NCBI GenBank assembly: GCA_030431165.1
Contig: JAUIJQ010000273.1
Coordinates: 1-5,288 of the forward strand
DNA: 5,288 bases
DNA from: Rhodothermia bacterium
GTDB lineage: Bacteria; Bacteroidota; Rhodothermia; Rhodothermales; JABDKH01
Direction: 5' to 3'
Below the pieces are notes generated by a model. It was not told the DNA's origin and searched no databases. It worked only from the letters and a program-made list of their open reading frames with translations. This document shows, one piece after another, positions 1 to 5,288 of this stretch. The position numbers and the translations under genes are program-made. The first letter of the stretch is position 1; each line of letters starts with the position of its first letter.

Positions 1-631
1 CCGGATAGATGAGCACCGTCTCGGCGTCCAGCAAACACAGGCACGTGTCGAGGTGATAGAAGTCCGGATCGCTCAGGTTCAGTGAAACGATTGGTGTCTC
101 GAGCTCTTCGGATAAGAATTCGTAGGCAGCCTCGTCGGTGCGGAATCCGTATCCACCCAGCAATAACTGTCGTCCAGGAACCCAGAGCGCATCGCCGCAT
201 CCCTCGAACTCGTCAACCCGATTCGGCAACGGGGTAATCTCATAGTCGATGGAGGCAAAAAACTGTCGGTAGTGCGCTACCTCGCCTCGTCGCTCCGGCG
301 CGTACATAAGCGATGGAACGATGCCGGTTCGGCCGTCTGACCGCCGGTATGGCAAGGTTTGGTTGGCACAGAAAACCATGTCCGGCAATCCGCTGACACC
401 TTCGACGACACTGGTAGGAATACCGATGGCTTCGTAGACCGCACGCAGGCTGTCCCACTGTTCGCGCGCAAGTTCGACGTCAACATCGCCGACGTTGCCC
501 TTCATGTGCGGATTGATGACGTACCGCACCTGGAAGTGTGCGGGGGTTGTCATTAAAACGCGTCCAGGTACGGGTACGGCCGGCAGTGAACTGATCGTAA
601 AGTCCAGGTCGTCGGCGGAACGGTAGATCAT
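1..631 (-). CDS. Arginine deiminase / dimethylargininase superfamily enzyme (GME fold), 3' end outside window
   Basis: Partial gene: 210 codons from the ATG at 631, running off the left edge. The family hydrolyses guanidino groups (arginine, methylated arginines) or transfers amidino groups, using a Cys-His-Glu/Asp active site in a cytoplasmic five-bladed propeller. Visible motifs are VLMTTPAHFQVRYVINPHM (residues 25-43), like the N-terminus of dimethylargininase-like and cyanobacterial arginine dihydrolase domains; LPDMVFCAN (82-90); FEGCGDAL (142-149), with E143 the probable acidic catalytic residue; and YHLDTCLC (192-199), with H193 the probable catalytic histidine. The catalytic cysteine, expected near the C-terminus, is outside the window. 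The ATG at 631 is preferred over Met27 because VLM lies inside the conserved first strand. It starts 20 bp after the lipoprotein stop, so it is probably the distal gene of the same operon. An AAGG abuts the ATG, too close to be a good ribosome site. Family is confident; substrate (arginine, dimethylarginine or other) is not. Confidence 0.88.
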   Translation of the reverse strand, partial: MIYRSADDLDFTISSLPAVPVPGRVLMTTPAHFQVRYVINPHMKGNVGDVDVELAREQWDSLRAVYEAIGIPTSVVEGVSGLPDMVFCANQTLPYRRSDGRTGIVPSLMYAPERRGEVAHYRQFFASIDYEITPLPNRVDEFEGCGDALWVPGRQLLLGGYGFRTDEAAYEFLSEELETPIVSLNLSDPDFYHLDTCLCLLDAETVLIYP

Positions 632-651
632 CCTTGCTGCGCCGAGTTTCG

Positions 652-1626
652 TTACAGATCGGATGCCATCTTGGTCAGCACCTCGTTGGTGACGAGCGCC
701 TCGATCCGGACCACATTGCCCGAGCGTTCGATCTCGACGCCGTCGACGAGCGATTGCAGGCCTGGTTCATCCCGGTATCCGTCCGTCAGTTTCAGCGATG
801 CAACCGAACCCTTCAGCAGGTTGGCCAGATCCTGTGCTGACACATTCTCGCGCGGAGTGACAAAACCCAGAGCAGAAAGTGCAGAGGCGCTGGCGTCAAA
901 TCCGATCGCGGCGTCTGAAATTGCCGTTGCAAAAGCCATGCTGGCCGGGAAGTCGTCGTCCACGTCGTCGGCGTCTTCAATACCTGTGACAACAAACCAG
1001 GAGGGCAGGTGTGATACCCGGTTGACAAGTTCCATTATGCGCTGGTTGCCTTCGAGTCCGCCGCTGTCGCCGAGCGCCCGATCAATTGCGGCGTGCAGGC
1101 CGTCAATATTGGAGGTCACGATGACCATTGTGCCGCCTACAAGCGCCATCGCTGCCTTGTCGTCGTCTTCGATGAAGAACACGGGCGTGTCGCGGTAGGT
1201 TGACTCTTGCGCACCTCCGGGTACGTTGTTTCGAACAAATTCGGCGGTACCGTCGACATCGTACGACGCGTAAGCAAGGGCCACGCCCGACTCTGGTGCA
1301 TTATCGTCGAACGCAAAGAAGGCACGATCGAGGTCTGCCTCGGGGTCAAATCCTGTCAGGCTGATGAACTCACGAAAACGTGCCTCATGTTCGCCCGATA
1401 GATGTTCAAGTGACAGGGGACCGCCCGAGAATGGAGCTGTGCTTTCATTCTGTGCCATCGCCTGGAAATCGACCATCCCGACCACGCGGGCATGATCGGG
1501 CAGGATTCTGATCGCCTCGAGCGTTTCAGCCGATGGATCGTTGCGGGGAATGCCGGATTCGCAGCCAGTGCCGGCGAGACCGACGGCAAGCGCGAGTACG
1601 GTGACTGCTACCTGGTGTGTCCTCAT
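652..1626 (-). CDS. Putative lipoprotein of unknown function, acidic, 324 aa
   Basis: I do not recognise a named family with certainty. The N-terminus has a short charged part (Arg2, His4), a hydrophobic core (residues 6-18) and a lipobox-like LAGTGC ending at Cys22, so a lipid-anchored mature protein of about 303 residues outside the cytoplasm is likely. Residue +2 is Glu, not Asp; by the E. coli rule that permits outer-membrane sorting, but the rule may not hold here. The mature part has no further membrane segment. It has a strand-rich stretch ALVGGTMVIVTSN (161-173) followed by a helix with AAIDRAL (179-185), then GNQRIMELVNRV (193-204). This pattern recalls DUF3352-like bacterial surface or periplasmic proteins, which is only an analogy. 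Acidic runs occur at 153-156 and 217-225. It follows the permease by 42 bp and precedes the arginine deiminase-like gene by 20 bp. It could be an accessory factor for the ABC transporter, but nothing in the sequence proves this. The start is fixed by the signal peptide; there is no clear Shine-Dalgarno. Confidence 0.85.
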   Translation of the reverse strand: MRTHQVAVTVLALAVGLAGTGCESGIPRNDPSAETLEAIRILPDHARVVGMVDFQAMAQNESTAPFSGGPLSLEHLSGEHEARFREFISLTGFDPEADLDRAFFAFDDNAPESGVALAYASYDVDGTAEFVRNNVPGGAQESTYRDTPVFFIEDDDKAAMALVGGTMVIVTSNIDGLHAAIDRALGDSGGLEGNQRIMELVNRVSHLPSWFVVTGIEDADDVDDDFPASMAFATAISDAAIGFDASASALSALGFVTPRENVSAQDLANLLKGSVASLKLTDGYRDEPGLQSLVDGVEIERSGNVVRIEALVTNEVLTKMASDL

Positions 1627-1668
1627 GGTATTGCCATTGCGGTGGGTTGAATGGCCGTTGCCGGTCCA
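1627..1668. other. 42-bp intergenic spacer between permease and lipoprotein genes
   Basis: This is the largest gap between genes of the block. On the minus strand it carries no clear Shine-Dalgarno for the lipoprotein. It contains a 6-bp inverted repeat (gccatt at 1633-1638, aatggc at 1650-1655, 11-base loop), too short and without a following T-run to be called a terminator. A four-codon reading frame (ATG at 1637, stop at 1623-1625) overlaps the lipoprotein start codon. Confidence 0.5.
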
Positions 1669-2535
1669 TCAGAGGTCGCGGCGCAGAAGGCTCAGTGACG
1701 CCAGCCCGTACATCACGACGCCAAACCCGACGGATGAGTAGAACGGATACCAGCGCGTAACGTCATCTCCTCGTGCAAGTTTCGCCACCGGTTCTGTCAC
1801 TTCCGCAAAGTTCGGCAGGATGTGGTACAGGGCCACAAAAACGGATCGCCAGGGTGGATTGATCTGCGGGATCAGTTGATCATGGGCCAGGAATACCAGC
1901 GATGCAACAATGAGGCCGTATGACACGATCAGCGACAGTGCAGTGCTTTCCGTGCGTATCGCGACCAACGTCATGGTACCGTACATGACGAGCATCATCG
2001 TAACGACGATCGGTATCGACAGGAGGAAGTTGACGTTCCAGAATCCCGTCTTGAGTGAGATCACCAGGAAGACCATCCCCAGGAGGTAGGTAGACAGGAC
2101 GAGAGCCACCGAGGCGACACCGGCGACATGGCCGCCGAGAACTGTCAGCCGATGCAGAGGTTTGGAGAACAGAAGGTCCACGTGGCCACGCTCAAGGACA
2201 GAAGGCATCAGGGCTGAAACCGCAAAGAGCCCAAGTAGCGTCGCGACCCAGTACGCAAGCCCCGCAACGACTGACTCGACGGTTGTAACAAACGTCTCAA
2301 GCGACAACAATTCCTGAACCGCATTGCCGGCATCGTCAACGTGTGTTTCAGTAGGCGTGTCGGCGGTCTGGCCGAAGATCCGGATTCCCGATATCGATCC
2401 TTCAACGATATCAAGGTTCAGCGCGAACGCCATCAGGAGCCACAGCAGGGTACACACGATGAACAGCCCGAGTGTGATCTTCTTGGCCCACACTTCGCGG
2501 AACGTGAGTATGACGACTCCGATGATTCCTGTCAT
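1669..2535 (-). CDS. ABC-2 type transporter permease (NosY-like), 288 aa
   Basis: Integral inner-membrane subunit of an ABC transporter, partner of the ATPase encoded immediately upstream. Six hydrophobic segments are visible at about residues 20-40, 88-111, 134-160, 168-193, 197-217 and 263-284. A roughly 45-residue hydrophilic loop lies between the first two and is probably extracytoplasmic. The stretch LERGHVDLLFSKPLHRLTVL (114-133) between segments 2 and 3 matches the cytoplasmic E..G..D.LLS.P..R signature common in ABC-2 family permeases of the NosY/ABC2_membrane_2 type. Length fits that family. The start ATG at 2535 overlaps the ATPase stop by four bases (ATGA), implying translational coupling and near-equal synthesis; a GAGG about 10 bases upstream, inside the ATPase gene, could serve as ribosome site. 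Cargo cannot be told from sequence; the family includes exporters of drugs, lipids, polysaccharides and copper-site assembly factors. The protein ends in LLRRDL, a common end for this family. Complete and intact. Confidence 0.93.
   Translation of the reverse strand: MTGIIGVVILTFREVWAKKITLGLFIVCTLLWLLMAFALNLDIVEGSISGIRIFGQTADTPTETHVDDAGNAVQELLSLETFVTTVESVVAGLAYWVATLLGLFAVSALMPSVLERGHVDLLFSKPLHRLTVLGGHVAGVASVALVLSTYLLGMVFLVISLKTGFWNVNFLLSIPIVVTMMLVMYGTMTLVAIRTESTALSLIVSYGLIVASLVFLAHDQLIPQINPPWRSVFVALYHILPNFAEVTEPVAKLARGDDVTRWYPFYSSVGFGVVMYGLASLSLLRRDL
2532..2535 (-). promoter_or_regulatory. ATGA stop/start overlap coupling ATPase and permease
   Basis: The ATPase stop TGA (2532-2534) and the permease start ATG (2533-2535) share two bases in the minus-strand sequence ATGA. 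Such overlaps commonly let a terminating ribosome restart on the next gene, and they support both the chosen permease start and the pairing of the two subunits. Confidence 0.85.
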
Positions 2536-3482
2536 GGTTTCGCCTCGCGGCCGACAACCTCTATGAAGTAATCCTCAAGCGTTTGACGAACGGGTTCAAT
2601 CGCTTCAATCAGTACGCCGTCGCGACGAAGCTGATCAACGATCCCGTTCAGATCATCACGCCCGACGTTCTGCGCGAGATACGTGAACGTCGAGCTATCG
2701 GGATTCGGCGCATCCGGGACGACGAGCCCAAGACGGGCAGGATCGGAGACCCGCGTCGACGTGATCCGATAGCCGGATTCAACCTGCGTCAACGCATCGA
2801 CCGAGCCATCCCGAACCACGTGCCCTTCGTTCATTATCGCTACGCGCGTGCACACGCGTTCGATTTCTGACAGGAGATGCGAGTTGAGAAAGATCGTCTT
2901 GCCCTGCCGGCGCAGTTCGACGACGATGTTTCGGATGTCCTTTCGCCCAACTGGATCCACACCGTCAGTAGGCTCGTCTAGAAAGACGATCTCCGGATCA
3001 TTCATGAGCGCCTGCGCAATACCGACACGCTGCATCATTCCCTTTGAGAACTGTCGGATTCTGGTGTCGGCCCATTTTGCCATGGACACCAACTCCAGCA
3101 ATTCGGGAATGCGGCGTCGCCTTGATGCCGAATCGACGCCCGCGAGCCTACCGTAGATGTCAAGCATCTGGGTGGCCGTCAGAAATGCCGGGAAGCGATG
3201 ATTCTCAGGAAGGTAACCGATGCGGGCGCGGGCACGAGGGCTGTCAGCCGGTACGCCAAGCAGCGATGCCTGTCCGGCAGATGGCCGGACCAGGCCAAGC
3301 AGAATCTTGAGCAGCGTCGTCTTCCCGGCTCCGTTCGGACCGAGAAGCCCGAAGACCTCCCCGGTGGCTACCTCGAGGTCAACAGCGTTGAGTGCAAGGA
3401 CCGGTGTTCGTCGCAGCCCGCGCGAAAATGATTTGGTGAGCCCGGATACGCGAACCGCCGGCGATGTGCTGCCTGGCTCCAT
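2532..3482 (-). CDS. ABC transporter ATP-binding protein (ABC-2 / NosF-like), 316 aa
   Basis: Cytoplasmic ATPase that powers the adjacent six-segment permease. Numbered from the ATG at 3482: Walker A GPNGAGKTT (48-56); Q-loop position as GYLPEN (89-94), with Glu where many ABC proteins have Gln, a frequent variant in this ABC-2 subgroup; signature FSKGM (145-149) in place of LSGGQ; Walker B IVFLDEP (165-171) with catalytic Glu170; D-loop DGVDP (173-177); H-loop His202. Residues from about 217 to the end form the C-terminal extension typical of exporter-type ATPases, ending with the usual L..LE..F pattern (QTLEDYFIEV). An in-frame ATG at 3554 would add 24 residues lying inside pgk in another frame and without family character, so 3482 is preferred; it lies four bases after the pgk stop. 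The Shine-Dalgarno is weak, suggesting reinitiation after pgk. The substrate is unknown. Confidence 0.93.
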   Translation of the reverse strand: MEPGSTSPAVRVSGLTKSFSRGLRRTPVLALNAVDLEVATGEVFGLLGPNGAGKTTLLKILLGLVRPSAGQASLLGVPADSPRARARIGYLPENHRFPAFLTATQMLDIYGRLAGVDSASRRRRIPELLELVSMAKWADTRIRQFSKGMMQRVGIAQALMNDPEIVFLDEPTDGVDPVGRKDIRNIVVELRRQGKTIFLNSHLLSEIERVCTRVAIMNEGHVVRDGSVDALTQVESGYRITSTRVSDPARLGLVVPDAPNPDSSTFTYLAQNVGRDDLNGIVDQLRRDGVLIEAIEPVRQTLEDYFIEVVGREAKP

Positions 3483-3486
3483 CTGC

Positions 3487-4665
3487 TCATGCCCGGAGCG
3501 CCGCAATACCGGGGAGCTCGATGCCTTCGAGATACTCCAACATGGCACCACCACCGGTCGAGACGTGGCTCACCTCGTCTTCGAGGCCGGCGGAAGTAAT
3601 CGCCGCAACAGAGTCGCCACCGCCGATAACCGAGAAGGCACCCGAATCGGTCGCCCGCGCAACCGCGTGTGCAATTGCTACCGTACCTTTGGCAAACGGC
3701 GGCATCTCGAACACGCCCATCGGCCCGTTCCATACCACCGTGGCTGCTGATTCGATCATGCCGGAATACAGCGCAACCGTCTCGGGTCCGATGTCAAGTC
3801 CCATTCGATCCGCCGGGATATCAGTCGCGACTTCGAAGTTGGCGTCGGCGCTGAATCCAGTTGCCGCAACATGATCGACGGGTAGCACCACCTTGTCATC
3901 AAACTGATCGAGAATCACGCGAGCCGTGTCAAGGCGGTCATCCTCGACCAGCGAAGAACCCGTCTCGTGGCCCAGCGCCTTCAGAAAGGTATAGGCCATG
4001 GCGCCTCCAATCAGCAGCTTGTCGACGCGGGGCAGGAGGGACTCGACAATTCCGATTTTGTCCGACACTTTGGCCCCGCCAACAATCGCAACAAACGGAC
4101 GCGCCGGGTTTCCCAGGACTTTGTCGAGCACCGAGATCTCGCGCCCCATCAAAAGGCCCGCAGCCTTGTGCTTCACTTTATGGGCGACACCTTCGGTCGA
4201 TGCGTGGGCGCGGTGGGCGGTGCCGAATGCGTCATTGATGTAGACAGAACCAAGCGCCGCAAACTCTGCCGCAAGCGACGGGTCGTTCGCCTTCTCTCTG
4301 TCGTCGAACCGCGTGTTCTCGAGCAGGACCACATCGTAGTCGTCGAAGAGCTCGCGGACGGCGTCGGGCGAATACGGCGGTGTTGTCAAGCCGACTGGTC
4401 GATCGAGAACGGTGTGCAGGTGGGCTGCAACCGGTGCGAGCGACAGCTCGGGCGTTGCGCCGCCTTTCGGACGGCCAAGGTGGGACATCAGGATCGGATG
4501 CCCACCTTTGCTGAGAATGTATCTGATGGTCGGAATGGCCGCACGAATGCGGGTGTCATCACCAACCGAGACCTTGCCACCGTTTGTGACAAGCGGAACG
4601 TTGAAATCGACCCGCACCAGTACAAACTGATCCTGCAAGTGCAGGTCGCCTAAAGTATGAGTCAT
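3487..4665 (-). CDS. pgk: Phosphoglycerate kinase, 392 aa
   Basis: Cytoplasmic glycolytic enzyme that transfers a phosphate between 1,3-bisphosphoglycerate and ADP, giving 3-phosphoglycerate and ATP. From the ATG at 4665 the product is 392 residues, the normal bacterial length. Seen motifs: VRVDFNVPL (17-25) for substrate binding; DDTRIRAA (36-43); SHLGRPKG (61-68); LLENTRF (114-120); YINDAFGTAHRAHAST (142-157); GGAKVSDKI (196-204) in the hinge/nucleotide lobe; VVWNGPMGVFE (310-320); IGGGDSVAA (347-355) and STGGGAMLEYLEG (369-381) at the nucleotide site. All signature regions are present, so it should be active. An in-frame ATG at 4758 would add 31 residues that lie inside gap and resemble no PGK N-terminus; the start at 4665 puts the conserved VRVDFN at the usual distance. 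It begins 13 bp after the gap stop, the classic gap-pgk order, and is followed closely by the ABC ATPase gene. Confidence 0.98.
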   Translation of the reverse strand: MTHTLGDLHLQDQFVLVRVDFNVPLVTNGGKVSVGDDTRIRAAIPTIRYILSKGGHPILMSHLGRPKGGATPELSLAPVAAHLHTVLDRPVGLTTPPYSPDAVRELFDDYDVVLLENTRFDDREKANDPSLAAEFAALGSVYINDAFGTAHRAHASTEGVAHKVKHKAAGLLMGREISVLDKVLGNPARPFVAIVGGAKVSDKIGIVESLLPRVDKLLIGGAMAYTFLKALGHETGSSLVEDDRLDTARVILDQFDDKVVLPVDHVAATGFSADANFEVATDIPADRMGLDIGPETVALYSGMIESAATVVWNGPMGVFEMPPFAKGTVAIAHAVARATDSGAFSVIGGGDSVAAITSAGLEDEVSHVSTGGGAMLEYLEGIELPGIAALRA

Positions 4666-4678
4666 CTCGACGCTCGGG

Positions 4679-5044
4679 CTATCCGGCTTCAACAAGACGT
4701 TTGACGATGTCAACCGTGCGGTTGGAGTAGCCCCACTCGTTGTCATACCATCCGACAACCTTGACCAGTTTGCCCGAACTCATCGTCGACAACGCGTCGA
4801 ATACGGTGGAGTGCGGGTTGTGGACTATGTCGGTTGAAACGACCGGATCGACGCAGTATTCAAGGATGCCTTTCAGGGATCCCGCGGCTGCTTTCTCGAA
4901 GGCGGCATTGATCTGTTCCGTCGATGCGTCGCGGCCGAGTTCGACGGTGAGATCGGTCAGTGAACCGTCTGGAATCGGAACGCGAATAGCAAAGCCGTCA
5001 AGCTTACCATCGAGGTGTGGCAGGACGAGGCCTACCGCGCGAGC
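4679..5044 (-). CDS. gap: Glyceraldehyde-3-phosphate dehydrogenase, C-terminal 121 residues; 5' part missing at a sequence join
   Basis: Cytoplasmic enzyme that oxidises and phosphorylates glyceraldehyde 3-phosphate to 1,3-bisphosphoglycerate with NAD(P), the substrate of the PGK encoded next. The visible part runs from ARAVGLVLPHLDGKLDGF, a conserved stretch in the middle of the catalytic domain, through the substrate-binding RVPIP, an EYCVDPVVSTD segment, NPHSTVFDA and the C-terminal hallmark WYDNEWGYSNR, to a TAG stop at 4679-4681. GAPDHs are about 335 residues, so roughly the first 215 are absent, including the NAD-binding fold and the catalytic cysteine. The reading frame stays open to an ATG at 5170, but the 43 or so residues it would add are Arg/His/Ala-rich, do not look like GAPDH, and are the antisense of an MgtE-like gene. 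I treat the upstream boundary as an artificial or rearranged join, not a natural start. The remaining C-terminus shows no internal damage. Confidence 0.93.
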   Translation of the reverse strand, partial: ARAVGLVLPHLDGKLDGFAIRVPIPDGSLTDLTVELGRDASTEQINAAFEKAAAGSLKGILEYCVDPVVSTDIVHNPHSTVFDALSTMSSGKLVKVVGWYDNEWGYSNRTVDIVKRLVEAG

Positions 5045-5047
5045 CAG
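5036..5047. other. Head-to-head join of two unrelated gene fragments (probable chimeric junction)
   Basis: GAPDH similarity on the minus strand ends at about 5044, and MgtE similarity on the plus strand begins at about 5039-5048. Neither gene has its 5' portion. Base composition and codon use change at the same place. The exact breakpoint cannot be fixed because the two codings are compatible over the GC-rich cgcgcgag motif, which may be shared microhomology. Confidence 0.8.
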
Positions 5048-5288
5048 GGCATCGTGGGCGGCGAGGAGCTGCGCACGATGCCGGTCGCGCACCGCGCGAA
5101 GCGGCGCCTCGCGTGGCTGTCGATGAACGTCCTGCTGAACGTCGTCGCCGCGAGCGTGATCGCTGCGCACCAGGAGACGCTCGAGCAGGTCATCGCGCTG
5201 GCCGTGTTCCTGCCGATCATCTCCGACATGAGCGGCTGCTCGGGCAACCAGGCCGTGGCCGTCTCCATGCGCGAGATGGCGCTCGGCG
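5039..5288 (+). CDS. MgtE-family magnesium transporter, internal fragment (both ends missing)
   Basis: MgtE proteins are homodimeric Mg2+ channels of the inner membrane, with cytoplasmic N and CBS domains followed by five membrane helices. The plus-strand frame with codons starting at 5039 reads, after two or three uncertain residues, GIVGGEELRTMP (the linker before the channel), then RRLAWLSMNVLLNVVAAS (start of the first membrane helix), ETLEQVIALAVFLPIISDM (second helix) and SGCSGNQAVAVSMREMALG, the conserved loop and start of the next helix; in better-known MgtEs this loop reads like GGNAGNQ. It runs open to the right edge. The N-terminal and CBS domains are absent: leftward of the join the DNA codes for GAPDH on the other strand. 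Of 83 codons, 82 end in G or C, against about 60% in the first 45 codons of the adjoining gap segment, so this DNA appears to come from a different, high-GC genome. Identification rests on remembered family motifs; confidence in the family is good, in any gene symbol low. Confidence 0.82.

Noticed and set aside
671..1198. 175-codon open frame on the plus strand, antisense to the lipoprotein gene
   Set aside because: Ser/Ala/Thr-rich translation with no family pattern; the opposite strand has a clear signal peptide and a complete gene with proper operon spacing.
1633..1655. Inverted repeat gccatt/aatggc as a terminator or operator
   Set aside because: The stem is only 6 bp with an 11-base loop and no T-run on the coding strand; expected by chance at this length.
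2803..2820. Glu instead of Gln at the Q-loop position of the ATPase (residue 93) as a sign of inactivity
   Set aside because: GYLPE is a common variant in exporter-type ABC-2 ATPases, and all other catalytic motifs are intact. (The motif itself lies near 3200-3220.)
3483..3554. 24-residue N-terminal extension of the ABC ATPase
   Set aside because: It overlaps the conserved pgk C-terminus; the ATG at 3482 follows the pgk stop directly and fits the family.
3220..3750. 176-codon open frame on the plus strand
   Set aside because: It lies antisense to the strongly conserved ABC ATPase and pgk genes and its translation shows no domain; a GC-driven shadow.
3967..4653. 228-codon open frame on the plus strand
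   Set aside because: Entirely antisense to pgk, whose motifs are all present on the other strand.
4666..4758. 31-residue N-terminal extension of PGK
   Set aside because: It overlaps the gap coding end in another frame and has no PGK-like character; Met at 4665 gives the standard length and motif spacing.
5045..5170. In-frame extension of gap to an ATG at 5170, as a novel N-terminal domain or fusion
   Set aside because: The added residues are the antisense translation of a conserved MgtE stretch, and they replace the essential NAD-binding half of GAPDH.
5032..5268. 78-codon minus-strand frame starting at 5268
   Set aside because: Antisense to the MgtE fragment across the join; no recognisable motif.

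Overview
The window holds a compact block of bacterial genes, all on the minus strand, followed at the far right by about 245 bases that do not belong with the rest. Reading in the direction of transcription (right to left), the block runs: 3' end of a glyceraldehyde-3-phosphate dehydrogenase gene (gap), phosphoglycerate kinase (pgk), an ABC transporter ATPase, its ABC-2 type permease, an unrecognised lipoprotein, and the first 210 codons of an arginine deiminase/dimethylargininase superfamily enzyme that runs off the left edge. Spacings are 13 bp, 4 bp, a 4-base ATGA overlap, 42 bp and 20 bp. This looks like one transcription unit whose promoter lies outside the window. There is no stretch over 300 bases without a gene, and I see no RNA gene, CRISPR array or insertion sequence.

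The layout suggests a Gram-negative-type bacterium: a lipoprotein signal is present and the coding GC is moderate, roughly 55-60%, with mixed third codon positions. Shine-Dalgarno sequences are weak or absent at most starts and the proteins are rich in Asp and Glu. That would fit a marine or halophilic member of the Bacteroidota/Rhodothermota side of the FCB group, but this placement is low-confidence inference. gap and pgk catalyse consecutive steps of lower glycolysis (or gluconeogenesis). The ABC pair resembles NosF/NosY-like ABC-2 exporters with unknown cargo. The lipoprotein may be exported independently, and the arginine-modifying enzyme has no obvious link to glycolysis; co-transcription may simply reflect growth-related expression.

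The main anomaly is at about 5036-5047. GAPDH similarity stops abruptly there, and on the opposite strand an MgtE-type magnesium transporter fragment begins at the same point and runs off the right edge. Both genes lack their 5' parts at the join, so two internal gene fragments meet head to head. The MgtE part has about 71% GC and almost only G/C third positions, unlike the adjoining gap segment. The simplest reading is a chimeric assembly join between two genomes, not a novel system. I found no convincing undescribed biological system; the lipoprotein is the least explained real gene.
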